DNA of 64,000 nucleotides from Isoetes taiwanensis (taxonomy: Eukaryota; Streptophyta; Lycopodiopsida; Isoetales; Isoetaceae): NCBI GenBank assembly GCA_021234155.1, contig JAJEKV010000049.1:9588292-9652291 (forward strand), written 5' to 3'. Each line of letters begins with the position of its first letter. The first letter of the stretch is position 1. The notes under the pieces were generated by a model that saw only the letters and a program-made list of their open reading frames with translations, was not told the origin of the DNA and did no database searches. Shown here piece after piece: positions 44,620-56,143 of the stretch. The position numbers and the translations under genes are program-made.

Positions 44620-44795
44620 AACGTTACGAGCAGGCATAAGGAAGGCAATATACTAAGGATTAGAAAAGAGGCAATGTGGCAACTTGTAATATCCTCATTT
44701 CTAAGTATCAACGTTATGAGCAGGCATAAGGAAGGCAACAGATAAGGATTAGAAAAGAGGCAATGTGGCAACTTGTAATACCCTCATTTCTTTAT
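44620..44795 (+). repeat. Tandem duplication, about 87-bp unit
   Basis: ATCAACGTTACGAGCAGGC, AAGGATTAGAAAAGAGGCAA and GTGGCAACTTGTAATA occur twice in a row with three small differences. Confidence 0.9.
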
Positions 44796-47700
44796 GCCAT
44801 TGCAATAGTATGACCACATCAGCTATAGAACCACATCCTAGCTTTTTCATTACATTTAACACAGAAGAAACATCCGTAGCATCAAAAGTAGAGCCTTTCC
44901 ACCTTCCATTCTAAGACTCTCCTATAATGGAAACCTCAGTCCAATATATATGGACCAAAGGTTATCAACATAAACCTCCTTGTTGCGTATAGCTATAATA
45001 TCCTTTTCCAGATGTCCGGACACACATTTTTTTCAGCTTGGACAATCCAAAACATGGAAGAATACATGCGTTTTATAGGGATAAGCTAAGATTAAGACAT
45101 CTTCTGTATAACAATCAATGTTCTAGAAGGCCATGTAATGGCAGGAATATGGTTCCAAAATAGAGGGGTTCACCCCGAAAAATCCAGCCATCAAAAAATT
45201 ATCCGAATGGGTAAAATAGTTTCCGGTCTACATTTCCGGGAAAAAATAAAGTAAAGGAAAATATAAGGGCAATTTATTAAAGGTCGGCAAATATTTAGAC
45301 AGAAATTTTGCAGGGGAGATTTTTTTTTGTTAGAGTTACGTTAGTTTGGTTAGTTTTCATTTTTAGGGTTTCAGCTATAATTTAGCAATTTGCAGATAAG
45401 AAAGTACACAAATTTTTCCACTTCTGACATTTTGCACTAACTCTGATAGACTTGTAAATTGTTTGCCAAAAAATCATGCTAATTTGCTCAGAAAATTAAG
45501 TTTTTTTGCAAAAGACTATTATAATGCAAGAACTAGCAAGTAGATTTTTGCAAATCAAGTTCTAACAATTTTTTTTCAATTCTGATAACTTCTGAGAACT
45601 CAGTTGCAAGCAAGGTGCATCAATTTTTTGGACAAGAATTCATGCTCAGATTGTCAGAAAACTCGATATTTTGCTAAATAAAGTGATTTCTTGAGAGAAA
45701 TCACATACAGTAAAATTCTTCAATCCCAAGCTCTATAATCTTGAGCACAGGTTCAAAAGTAAAAAATAGAGGAATTCTTGCGATTTGCCTCAATAATCCA
45801 TGGATTTGTAAAGCAAAAAAGGCAGATTTCAGCATTCAAAGGTCAATCTCGCATGTATCACAGGTATCCAATCAATTCTGACGCCCAAAAACTTCAAATT
45901 TTCTGTAACAAAAAATCCCTTTCTGAAAATCCACTATTATGTTCAAATCTTGGCAAATCCGGCATTCTAAATTGTCTTTTTGCTTTGTTTTGGGTTTCTT
46001 GGCTTAGAAAAGGTTGATTGGGGATGTTTTAGTCATGATTGGCCAGCCAGATCGAGCAAAAAATGCCGGATCTTGGCATGACCCAGATTTAGGATTCTTG
46101 AAAAGGCTCGAAATATCCCACAAAGATTTTTTGCAAAGGAAGCCCTAGGTATATAACAACCGGTCCACGTAGATAATTAAAATGCCTTGCTGTCTCCACG
46201 TGGGTATTGGCCTATTGCCACCCCACACGCCCGGAGGCACCACACGTCTGGAGGGGTGATTGGCGGAAAGAGTGACTAGGCCAAGGGGGGTAGATAGGAA
46301 ACATTTTTTTTTTTCAAATTTGGCACAAATCCCAAGAAATGGAATATGAGGGTTGTAACAAGGTCTTTTTCAAAAATTCTTTTTTCCACATGGAATCTTT
46401 TTTGATGCTCTACAAGATGGAGAATCTTTTTACAAAAATAGGCATCTTGATTTTTGGCTAAAAATGAGGCTAGTTTTGATGAGGTGGCAAGTCTATGGAG
46501 GGATGTGGCAAATGGGTGATGACATGGCACAATGAGGTAATGATGTGTCAAGCAAGGTGGCAAAAGGACTTTTTTCTAGTCAAAACTTTTTGTGAAGTCG
46601 TGATGAGGTGGATGACACGTGCATGATGATGTGGATGTACTTGGATGATGATGTGGATGATATTTGACATTTTGAAGATGATGTGGATAATTTGGCATCA
46701 TATTTGGCACTTGGCACATACACATTAGAACTTTGTGCAATGACTTGGAATTTGCTTTTTCAAAATTGTTTGGAGAAAATGTGCACTTTCTTTCTCTAGT
46801 TTTATTTTTAGAGATAGAAAATGGTCTTAGACGTTAGGAGTAGCCAAATTTGGTGAAGTTTTTTGCATTTTCTCGAGATAGCGGATGAACGATTGGTTTG
46901 TGATGTGCTTTGACTAGAAAAAAGACTTTTTGCCAACTTTGGCTCGGGAACATGGTGATCGGGCATGGAAATATAAATTCTGAAACATGAAAGGTGTTTC
47001 TTAGATAGGATCAAGATGGTAAAAACAGAAAGAAGCCTTGGGAAATAGGATTTCATACAAAAATAACTTGGATCTAGCCACATACCAATGAATCTTGAGG
47101 GGTCTTCCAAACTCTAGCAAAAGGGTCTTCAACTTTAAGCTCAATTCTTCTTGCTTGAATCTCAACCTCCTTGCCATACTTGTATGATGTCCAATGAATG
47201 TCCTTCCCTTGGTTTTTCATCATAGGTGTCTCCTTGCGGTCTTCAAAGATGGAACTCTTCAAACTTGTTGCGTGTTTTGCTCATGCACATATGTACTAGT
47301 AAAATGTTAGCCAAATGTGCAAATTATGTGCATAGCTCTTCTATGCTGCAAAATGTGGCAGCATCATGCAAAACAAAGAAGGATAGGGTGGTCCTCCAGC
47401 CTCTAGTTCTTCATATAAGTTCTCAAAAGTTCTTGATGGTTGCCAATATGGAAGAATGGTTGGCAACGTGGGCTTTTGCAAGAAATGGGAGTAAGGTAGT
47501 ATGGTAGGCAGGCCAAATGATGTGCAAATTGTCATGGAAGCATAAATCTGATGAACCTGCACGACATGTGATTGTGTGGTTAGCAAAATGGACTTGCCAT
47601 ATGGAGATGTGATGGCAACTTGATAGATATGGTTGGGTATGATGATATGGAAGAGGTTTACATGGGTAAGGACAACTCTTGAGCAGATTATCATGTTATG

Positions 47701-48065
47701 GAGGTATGAAAGGTGACTCTGCATGTGACAAAGCACTTTTAATATGAGGGGCTGCTGTTATAGCAGGGATGGCAGCAGCACAACATGAAGAGATGTATGA
47801 ATGAATGCATGATATGTAAATGAGAGTGAGATGTATGAATAAACATGGAAAATGCTCCTACATGGAAATCAAGCACTTTAGTAATCAGAATCCAAGAGAA
47901 TGGCCTTGTACGTATTGCAAACTGCATGTAGTTAAAAAAAACTATTCTATTCTATTCTATTCTTGGATTAATTACAACAGTAGACTTCTTAAAACACATG
48001 AGACAGTTTAGATCTTTCAAGAAAGATGCCTATTTGTTGCAAACTTTCAAAACAATTTACACTGC
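44796..48065. other. No recognisable gene
   Basis: AT-rich sequence with ORFs of up to about 130 codons and no family signature. The region 46280-46760 on the plus strand is a run of GATGATGTGGATGA-like and GATGAGGTGGCA-like words. Because a Ty3/gypsy integrase end points into this region from 48.6 kb, part of it may be that element's 3' UTR or LTR. I could not find paired LTRs. Confidence 0.35.
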
Positions 48066-48240
48066 TTCGTAGCATGCCTAAGCTTGTGTTTTGTCTTTTT
48101 CTTTTTCTATTTTTTAGATTTTAGTATAATCAGCAACTCAATGATAAATCTAAGCTAATGTATTGTCTTTTTCTTTTTCTGTTTTTTAGATTTTAGTATA
48201 ATCAGCAACTCAATGACAAATATAAGCTAATGTACTTACT
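48066..48240 (+). repeat. Tandem duplication, about 82-bp unit
   Basis: TTGTCTTTTTCTTTTTCT, TTTTTTAGATTTTAGTATAA and TCAGCAACTCAATGA occur twice in a row. Confidence 0.9.
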
Positions 48241-48287
48241 AAATGCAATCTAATTCTACCCAAACAAACTTAAGGCAACATATCTCT

Positions 48288-48602
48288 TCAAATGTAAGAT
48301 GTTGATAGGATTAGGTAGCTCTCTATCTTCAATTTCAGCCAATAAGAATCCTTATCTGCTGCTTCAAGCACTTCAAAGGGACCTTTCCATAAGCTCTCAA
48401 ACTTGGCAACAATATCTTCCCTTGCTTTGTTCCACTTAAGCACCAATCCTCCACTTTGTAGAGTATCTTGAAGTTTGCGAGCAACCTTGAAGGCTGCAAT
48501 ATCTTCGGATTTCTTGATAAGAATGGCATTTTCAGCCTCAAACATATGCTCCTCTAGCTGCATTAATCTCACACATCTTTCCTTTAATGCATCCTCCATT
48601 TC
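48288..48602 (-). pseudogene. Ty3/gypsy-type retrotransposon integrase C-terminus
   Basis: The minus strand codes MEDALKERCVRLMQLEEHMF, KVARKLQDTLQSGGLVLKWN and KFESLWKGPFEVLEAADKDS, then YWLKL and a stop at 48288. The LVLKWN ... LWxGPFxVLE ... SYWLK arrangement is the usual integrase C-terminal domain. The frame runs 5' into MITE A copy 4, so the rest of the polyprotein is lost. Confidence 0.75.
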
Positions 48603-48605
48603 CAG

Positions 48606-48735
48606 GAATAAGGGGTGAATATGCCTATCCAACAGCTCTCGTTGCCCGGAGTCACCCCCGTGTGAATATGCACCCAAACCAAAGGGGGATTTTAATTTAA
48701 ATGTGTTGGACCCAATGGTTGTGTGAATATGCACT
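48606..48735 (+). mobile_element. Palindromic MITE family A, copy 4 (right end only)
   Basis: AATAAGGGGTGAATATGCC, AACAGCTCTCGTTGCCCGG, GAATATGCACCCAAACCAAA and GGGGGATTTTAATTTAAATG match the last 130 bases of copies 1 and 3, with the GTTTAAG part deleted. Confidence 0.75.
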
Positions 48736-48737
48736 TA

Positions 48738-48860
48738 TAGTCATTTATGATTGAGGCATCTATGATTTTGAAATATGAAATACGATTTCGCCTAAGGTTT
48801 TGAGGGAATATTGAACCTCTATACGACTTTGCCTAAGATTTTAGAATATAAAATACTTTG
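48738..48860 (-). repeat. Truncated copy of the SINE-like element at 59085
   Basis: The reverse complement matches 59165-59285: AAATCATAGATGCCTCAATC, GAAATCGTATTTCATATTTC and GTATAGAGGTTCAATATTCC. The tRNA-like head is missing. Confidence 0.7.
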
Positions 48861-50270
48861 AAGCAGAGGTCCAAAATCTATGGCAAACTTTGAAGCAGAA
48901 ACTGGAGCTAGATTACATGTGCCACCTAAAGCTGAACCTGTTGTAGAACTCAGAGCAGAAACTGGAGAAGATGCAAGTTGTGACTGCATCTAAATAAAGC
49001 AGTTCTTTGGTTGGATTCACATGGAACATCAGGACATTGTGGATGCTTATCATGAGCGGACACAGAAAGAAAGAAATGCCAATGAGGGTTGCATGCATTT
49101 ATATTTGTAACAATATTTCAAAATGTAACTACAATCAACACTTGCTCTTCCGCTGCATTGTTGTTGGGTCAGTATCTTTAAGTTTAAGAATCTCCATATG
49201 TGAGCCTTGATATCTGATAGATTTAGAGAACTGACATATGGAAGGCAGGTGTCTTTGACTCTTATACAGTTGTTAACCAAAACTAGTATTTAGACAAGAT
49301 ACTAGTTTAACGTAGACTTTCTCTATTTTAACTCATAAAACTCAACATTTAGATATGCAGTCATGAACAATAAGCTCATTGCTTTTTGAAAGATTACCAA
49401 AATATACAATCTTGCATGTGAGTATCTTGTTCTAAAATCAACAAGAGTGTTATGAAAAGACTGAAATGGGAATTGAAGATAGAGTCCAATCAAGGAAACA
49501 AATTTGAAACCTTAGAAACTATTTGGAACTTGAAGTAAGTTAGGATCTTAAGATCCTAATGTCCCGCTTAATGTTAGCAACTTATAAAAATATTTGAAGG
49601 AAGCTTGCATCAATGGGATTGATGCATCAAGGGTGATGTTCGAGACCGTTAGATATTTAGAATGCCCCATGCGTTGTTCTATTGCCCTTTTTGTAAATAT
49701 GTAGTGGTGCATGCAACCTTAAACTAGGGAATCCGCAGGTGCCATGCATGATATCCTCTTTAGGAATGATAACATTTTGCATGCTTCCTAACGTGCACAC
49801 ATTCCATTCCATATTAACCTTCCTTATTCCATAATCCATTTAGACATTCCTAAACCCATATGCACCATGTTCAATTTTTATTCAACGTAAGGGACACATG
49901 CAATGAAAATTCTTGCATCTTAAGAGATAGATGCAATAGAGTCTTAACCAATGAGACCAGTTTAGACCGAGAATGAAGATGCGAGAAATGTCTATTAAAC
50001 ACATTGTGAAATTTTTTTCCTTCTCCACAAACCATTTTTTCTCTGAATAAGGCTACAGCACAAACTCAAGTACAAGATCGGGTAGGGGTATATAAAACGT
50101 AACATAGTCCGGACGTATATCTACGGTAAGGGGCAGGGAAACTGGGTTTTCCTATTTACGTATGTAGGGGTTTTCGACCTCCAAAAGTCGTATACAAGGG
50201 GTTTTCTGGTGACCCCTTGCACGCACATGAGGTATCCCCATGTGCCTAGGTGAAATCCCCGGGGGCATGC
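48861..50270. other. No recognisable gene
   Basis: AT-rich, with no ORF that has family support. 50080-50230 contains GGGGTTTTC and CCTCCAAAAGTCGTATAC words that look like transposon debris. Confidence 0.4.
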
Positions 50271-50271
50271 T

Positions 50272-51115
50272 GAGGAAATGCCATAGATTATACCTCACGG
50301 ATTGGGGGCTGAAAAAAATGTTATTTAAGGCTTTAGTACAGACTGTAATACTGTATGGAGCGCCAATCTAGGGGCCAGCCACCTCAAAAGAAAATTGGGA
50401 CCAAATAGAAGTTGTTCTGAAGACTTTTCTGATGGAGGAATTGGGCATCAAACGACAAACCCCATATGCAATAATGCTGGCAGAGGCAGGATTGATCCCA
50501 CTGAAAGCTGAGGCCTTAAATCTTACAATAAATTTTGTAAATAGGTTGCAAAAACAAGATGATAGCCGCATATCCAAGGAAGCAATGAACCAATCAGTGG
50601 AATCGGGCTGGTATAAAGATGTTATGAAATGGGCTGAGAAATGGGGAATCACAACAAATAACTGGCCAGATACAGATGTGGGAGCGAGGGATTTGGTGCA
50701 GACACTAGCTGTAAACAAAATGTGGGCCAAATCAGGATTTCGGATGAATTATTACAGTGAAGAAGTCAATGCAATGGTTGTGTACACAACCCAACCCTAT
50801 TTGGGATCGAAGGTACCAAGATGTACAAAACAGATTATCGCCCGGTACAGAACCAGTTCTCACCGTTTGGGAGTCGAGACAGGGCGCTGGGCAAAGATTC
50901 CAAGGGAGGACCGAAAATGCATGTTCTGTGACTCAAACGCAGTGGAAGATGAACCACATGTCTTCCTTCATTGCTCAGCATACCAGCACTTAAGAGATAT
51001 ATTCGACATCAGTTTCAGCAGTTTTCACTCATTGTTAGAGATGTCGCCTAATGCTTTAGGCACGTCCATGAAGAAGATAGAATCTCATAGATTATTCTTG
51101 TTAAAAGCACCCTAA
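50272..51115 (+). pseudogene. LINE ORF2 C-terminus, 5'-truncated
   Basis: The frame codes GLKKMLFKALVQTVILYGAP then I and an in-frame TAG where the family has Trp. It continues GPATSKENWDQIEVVLKTFL and MEELGIKRQTPYAIMLAEAG to a stop at 51115. A zinc-binding block reads KCMFCDSNAVEDEPHVFLHC (CxxC...H...HC), typical of the C-terminal part of plant non-LTR retrotransposon reverse transcriptases (zf-RVT-like). The reverse transcriptase catalytic core (FADD) is not present upstream, which is normal for a 5'-truncated insertion. Confidence 0.85.
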
Positions 51116-53034
51116 ACAACATATTCTAAAATCTCAAAGCACTTACAACATTTGTTGAAGGTTGTATCCTTATTCCTTAGGCTTCGATCACTGTAGGAAC
51201 GCTCTCAAGGCAGGGAAATGTTATGTTTGACCATATTCAACAGCATACATGCATATCATTCTAAAGTATTCAAGATCAAGTTCAATGTGGCCCACGAATC
51301 AGCCTCCAATGATCCACATCATTGCAGTTGTCCAGCCTCCAAAAAGAAGAACATGCAGAAAGAAAGAGAAAATAGGTGGACAAAGTCTTTGAACGTCCCA
51401 CAAAATAGAAATAAATAAGAACTGTGAACTTTCTGTTTACCTTGAACTGTGAACAGTGGCAATTGAATTGCAAACAACAGAATTTTTTAGGTTTGCTCAT
51501 GTCCTAAACTCCAGCAGACAACCCGACATATGGCTTCTTATGGTGCTCTATTCCATCTAGCACAAACTGGCAGGCATCAGACCCATGTTCGAAATATAGA
51601 AGTCCCCTTTTGGGGCTGAAAGTATCAAGGTACCTGCAGAATAAATATGGTATGCTTCAATCCAGTAGCATAATGTAAAACATATACACGCAGAATGAAT
51701 CAAAGTACCTCTATCTTATTTTCTGTACTGGAGCTCTTTCGAAAGCCCTAATTTGATGATGCCGGAGCAAGTATTAACATAAAGAAAGGTAAAATATCAA
51801 GCAGAGTTTCAATGGATCATGCAACTCACAGAAGTGGTCCTACTTCAGTAAATATAGCTCTCAATGTAATTCGCAAAGTTAGTCTGCACCAAAGAACTCG
51901 ATTATAAAGTATAGCTTCATATCCAAGACCGCTTCTTGTAGATCTACCTATAAGCCGCTCCATCAAACATTGTTTTAGAGCACGGAGATAATCTAAGCCG
52001 AACATCCACTAAGAAGGAAAATTCATTGCAAAAACTCCATAACCGCACAATAATCTTGACAGTAATCTTGAATAGATGGCTCTGCAGATGGAAACAAGCT
52101 TTGGGCGGCAAGACTTTGCACAAAAATAGGGCAGAATAGCTCTGCACTGAAGTACCACGATCTAGCTGCAGCCATAGAAATTCCGCTAAAACACCTTAGT
52201 AATTCGAAATGGCAAGCAGTATGGAAAAATCTTTCACATCCATCAATGGCAGATTGCATGGCAACATAATCCGTGATATTGGCCTAACAACTATGAGCCT
52301 TTCTGCAGCTTCACCAAGTTTTCTCAAATGCCCGACCACCTTATCATTGGCTGAAAAATCCCACAAATGATTTAACGGATTTCAAGTAAGAAAAAGAGAA
52401 ATGAAGGTTGAAAAACAGAGGCCTACTTGATCCCTGACAGTGCCTCTAATGTGGTAACCATGCTGAAGAAGGCGACAGACAATCACAAAGCTACATAATC
52501 ATTTGCTCCGATAATGGAGATAATCGATCTTATAAATATGTGTATGCTCTTCAAGTGGAGTGCATAAGATGACGGGATTTCTTAAACTGTGTATACTCCA
52601 AGGATGGTTCCATAATAAAGAGATGGAACCGCTGTGCCAGAAATAAACTCGGGTATCCTAAAAGAGAATGAATGGGAACCTAGAAAGGCAGCAACTATGC
52701 AAACGATCTTCAAAATCCAAATACCCACATTGTCCACCAAGATAGAATGGATTGTATACAACCAAAAAATAAGGGGCGATTCAACCAAATATCTGTAGAT
52801 CTATTGAAGAACCCCGGGCGATTACCTACGATCTTGCTATCATAAGCAGGGCGATTGATGTGGGCGATTGATGTCGAGGCGGGAGCCTCATCTGTAGATT
52901 TGGTTCGACAGGGCAGGGCATTCACCTCGTTCTGCCATGCATTAACCTAGTGAGAAAAAATAATAACTAATTATTTAACGGCTTAGAATGAAAGTTTTCA
53001 CACAACAAAATCAACGGCCGAGATGCTCTGCACA
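51116..53034. other. No recognisable gene
   Basis: AT-rich. ORFs of up to about 80 codons on both strands lack family signatures. A possible Helitron 5' terminus at 53070 points into this region from the right. Confidence 0.4.
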
Positions 53035-53070
53035 CACTACATTTTGCTTTTATTACTATATATAGATAGA
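53035..53070 (-). mobile_element. Candidate 5' end of a third Helitron
   Basis: Reading the minus strand from 53070: TCTATCTATATATAGTAATA, then AAAGCAAAATGTAG, preceded by A. It has the TC start and AT-rich ...TAATAAAAG character of plant Helitron 5' ends. A matching 3' hairpin plus CTRR to the left was not found. It abuts the H2 tail relic at 53078. Confidence 0.45.
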
Positions 53071-53077
53071 TAATAAA

Positions 53078-53133
53078 TTTATTGCAATGAAGACATTTAC
53101 AAATATCCAACTTATGCCCAGCAACGTTACTAG
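53078..53133 (+). mobile_element. Helitron family H2 3' terminus, copy d (short)
   Basis: ATTTATTGCAATGAAGACA, AATATCCAACTTATGCCCAG, CAACGTTACTAG, then T. The right half of the hairpin (GCTGGGCAC) is deleted and only about 55 bases of tail remain. The CTAG at 53130-53133 is in the same context (TTCCTAATTATAAC) as copies b, c and e. Confidence 0.65.
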
Positions 53134-53208
53134 TTCCTAATTATAACATTGATGCAGGATAAAGCATATCAAATTGGGCATTTGGTAAAAACTTATTCAT
53201 AAACTTTG

Positions 53209-53760
53209 TTATGCATGTGAGGCACACATGATTTTAGACATACTTATCTCGCAGTCAACGTCATTCAGAACTTCATCTGCAGTACTTAGATAGGCAGGAA
53301 ACTTTACATACTCTTGGGGATGGTCTGAATTGTTAAAGTAAAGATCGATCTCAGGTACATCACTAGTAATCGGCACTCTTGAAATGGACATCATAACAAT
53401 TAACACATGTACCTCTTTAACTCTAGAGAAGGCAAAGCTCTTCAATATTGGATCCTGATAATTGCCAATCCACACTCTGCTACCTCCATCTATAGATTTC
53501 ATTGCAAAGGGGCATTGGTTAAGTTGGTCCAGATGCACAAATGCCACAACCCAATAGAGTTGTTGGTCCTTCAGGATGCTTGTCTGATCAAGAATTTTTT
53601 GATAATCTTCCATGCTCCACTTCTTCGCGTTCTTGAAGTCACAACCAACTAGTCTTGTAGATGTGATGACGCATTGTATGACTGTCCTATTTTAGAAGCT
53701 TGGTACGTATCAAAGCACTATTTGGAACATGGCAATGACCCCAAACCGTAAGCTTATCTA
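53209..53760 (-). pseudogene. Unidentified conserved gene fragment U, copy 3
   Basis: The longest open version of U. The minus strand codes MEDYQKILDQTSILKDQQLY, WVVAFVHLDQLNQCPFAMKS, IDGGSRVWIGNYQDPILKSF and MSISRVPITSDVPEIDLYFN, then EYVKFPAYLSTADEVLND and CEISMSKIMCASHA. It has 134 codons without a stop, and the N-terminal part (53620-53760) continues in degraded form. Function unknown. A Helitron H2 end lies 76 bases beyond its 3' end. Confidence 0.55.
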
Positions 53761-54399
53761 GTGTTTTGCAGTTAGATTTCCTGCCAAATTGGGCAGCCCA
53801 ATTTGCCAGCCTAATTTGATAGGAATTCCATCCACCCTTAGCATGCCAAGCTGCTTCAAATCAGGCGATTGACCAATTTGGACATAGACATGAGGGATAA
53901 GAATTGAACCCATATATACCAAATAGGCATCCCTAGTTGATTGTCTGCATTTCCCCTTCTTTGGGCGACCATAAGTTGAATTGATTCCTGAGTTGCTGGC
54001 ATTGCTCGAAATGCACGTGAATAGTCACACTGACCCCAATTTTTGGTCCATAATTGTTTTTAAGTGTTATTTTATGCAAAAAACAACACCAAAATGGCAC
54101 CAAAAATCCACGTGGTCATTTTATCCAAATTTGCTAGAAGTATCAGTTGACTTTTGGCAGAAAGATTCCATAGTGTTTTTTTTGCACCTTTTTTTTTTGT
54201 CAACGTGTTCTTCTTTTTCATTATTATTTTTTAGGGAATTTTTTATCAACGTGGTTGTTTTTTCTTGACTGTTGCTTTTAAAGGAGCTACGCATTGTTTG
54301 CCTTTTAAATAACACATGTAGGTTTGAACACTAGTACACGTGGAAAAGTGAAAAAAGACAGTTCTTTTTTCCCTTTTTCTATGTGTGTTGTTATTTTGG
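53761..54399 (-). repeat. Duplicated sequence upstream of fragment U (copy 3)
   Basis: Inverted relative to 17000-17620 and parallel to 59640-60220. Contains CACTGACCCCAATTTTTGGT and CACGTGGTCATTTTATCC. No gene recognised. Confidence 0.6.
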
Positions 54400-55270
54400 G
54401 TTGCCCCTAGGGGCAAACCCTTGTTTATGTGGGTTTGTGGCATATCCAAGCATATGCCAACATATGCCTAGGATATACTGGTGACTGCTCCAAACTGGCT
54501 GTTGCCAGTAAACTGGCGGTCAAAGCAAGCATACCTAGATCGAAGAAATGGGCGAAGTGGCAGTTCTGTCGATGGGCTGCTGTAGCTCGAGCTTCTAGAT
54601 CAAGAACAAGGACTAGATCAAGATCTAGATTAAGGAGTAGAGTGGGTTTTCTCTGTTGAAGAGGATTCTTTTCCGCCAGCAAAGGATTCGGCTTATGAAG
54701 GCTCAAAACCTTGCTGCTATGGTGTTCCCGTTCATGGTATTGAGGAACACGGCTGATAACAGAGAGCACTGGAATAGGTATTGGAGCTGAAATTAAAACA
54801 CTCTAATGTGGTAGGGGAGGGTCGCCATCTACAACGCCGGTTTCATTGGCAGTTCATAAGGGAGGGTTCTGGTGGGCTGCAAAGAGGAAGGCAGAGACTC
54901 CTCTAGGGATTTGAATCCATCTGCTTTCTTGCATTTCGATGCTGGAGGTATGTTGGGCTCTCCATTATGTTTTTTCTTGAGCTTTTTTTATTTGCTTCTT
55001 GTGAGCCATAAAACTGTTCTCTTTCACATCTGTTCTTTGATAAACCAAGATGCCTGTTCTAGTGTTAAGCAGAGGAGAGTGCATAACTTGTATTGGATTG
55101 CTTGTGTTAAGCAAACAAAGTGCATTACTGTGTGAACAATTGTCTGATTTCAATGATATTTTGCTCAGAAAGGACATCCTGTTGCATTGTTAAGTTCACT
55201 TGGAAAGAGACATTTTGTACATGGCAGTTATGGGAAGACAGTAATGTAGTACTTTCTTATTCGATCAGCC
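54400..55270 (+). other. Upstream region of the TMEM19-like gene, with repeat R4 at its left
   Basis: 54400-54500 is repeat R4 (GGGTTGCCCCTAGGGGCAAA). 54500-54965 is the inverted twin of 16444-16900. 55110-55270 is the inverted twin of 13420-13590. It could hold the 5' UTR and a first intron. ORFs here (54429-54659, 55120-55350) show no family match and are shadows or chance. Confidence 0.5.
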
Positions 55271-56143
55271 ATGGGCTTGCTTATCTCCTCAGTTCTAGCA
55301 TTCCGAGGCTTCTCCCACAAATCTCTCTCACCTTATGGAGCATTAGCTAAGTTTCTTGTAATGGCCCTCTCCATATCAGCTTTATCAGGTGCCCATTTCA
55401 TTTCTTTCAATTTTTTCTTACTGATTCTCCACATTGATGAATTTGATGCTTTGTTTCTAGGATCCAGATTTGGAGCTCTGATTATTGTTTTATATGAGTT
55501 CCTCAATGCTTACCAAGTATAAATCTGAAGAAAAAAAGGTTGTGGAGGATGGTTTTAAAGAAGGTGGTCAAAGAGACTGGTAAGGCTTCCTTTTGTTTTT
55601 TGGTCCAACACACTGTCCGTCTTTGTTAAAAGACAAGGGATGCAGGGTGCAGGTGTTTGCAAATAGTTTGGCAGCAACTTTGTTGTCTTTATTAGTTGCC
55701 TATATTACTGGGGCCCGGGATCAGTGCTTGAACAAGAAGAAAAACCCTCTTGTCACAGGATTATTGGGTGCTATTTTTGGATACTATGCCTATTGTAATG
55801 GGGATATATGGTCAGTTGAGCTCGGAGTTCTCAGCAAGAGCCAGCCTCGTCTAATTACAACAATGCAGGCACGGCTTAGTATGCGGCATTTTCTACTTTA
55901 CTTTATACGATGCTCTTGGCATGATTATGCTATCTTACAGCTAGGGGCACAAATGGTGGAGTCACAACTCTCGGACTTCTTGCAGCATTTGCCGCTGGTG
56001 GTTTTATTGTGCTGGTGTTTTTCATCGTTGGTTTATTCTCTACAACTTGCCATGGAAGTATTTGGAGTTACCAAATTTTGGTAATCCCTTTGGGTTGCAC
56101 AACTTTGGCTCGGCTCAAAATCCTGTTAATAAGCCCCCAGTAA
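55271..56143 (+). pseudogene. TMEM19/DUF92 membrane protein gene, frameshifted and 3'-truncated
   Basis: Exon 1 (55271-55388) codes MGLLISSVLAFRGFSHKSL then SPYGALAKFLVMALSIS. Exon 2 (55461-55579) codes SRFGALIIVL, then after a 2-base loss continues in another frame as MSSSMLTKYKSEEKKVVEDG and FKEGGQRDW. Exon 3 (55646 to about 55870) codes VQVFANSLAATLLSLLVAYI, KNPLVTGLLGAIFGYYAYCN and GDIWSVELGVLSKSQPRLIT. A last exon (55941-56143) codes RGTNGGVTTLGLLAAFAAGG then FIVLVFFIVGLFSTTCHGS. GDxWSxELGxLSxxxPRLIT and RGTNGGVT are hallmark motifs of this polytopic membrane family (PGR/VTE6 relatives in plants). The frameshift, the poor donor after exon 3 and loss of the C-terminal SGSLxDSxLGATxQ part indicate a decayed copy. 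Confidence 0.85.

Noticed and set aside
46276-47110. Host gene on the minus strand
   Set aside because: ORFs of 95-100 codons have no domain and coincide with GATGATGTGGATGA-type simple repeats.
47341-47736. 131-codon minus-strand ORF
   Set aside because: No family signature or repeat support. A length like this is expected by chance in a window of this size.
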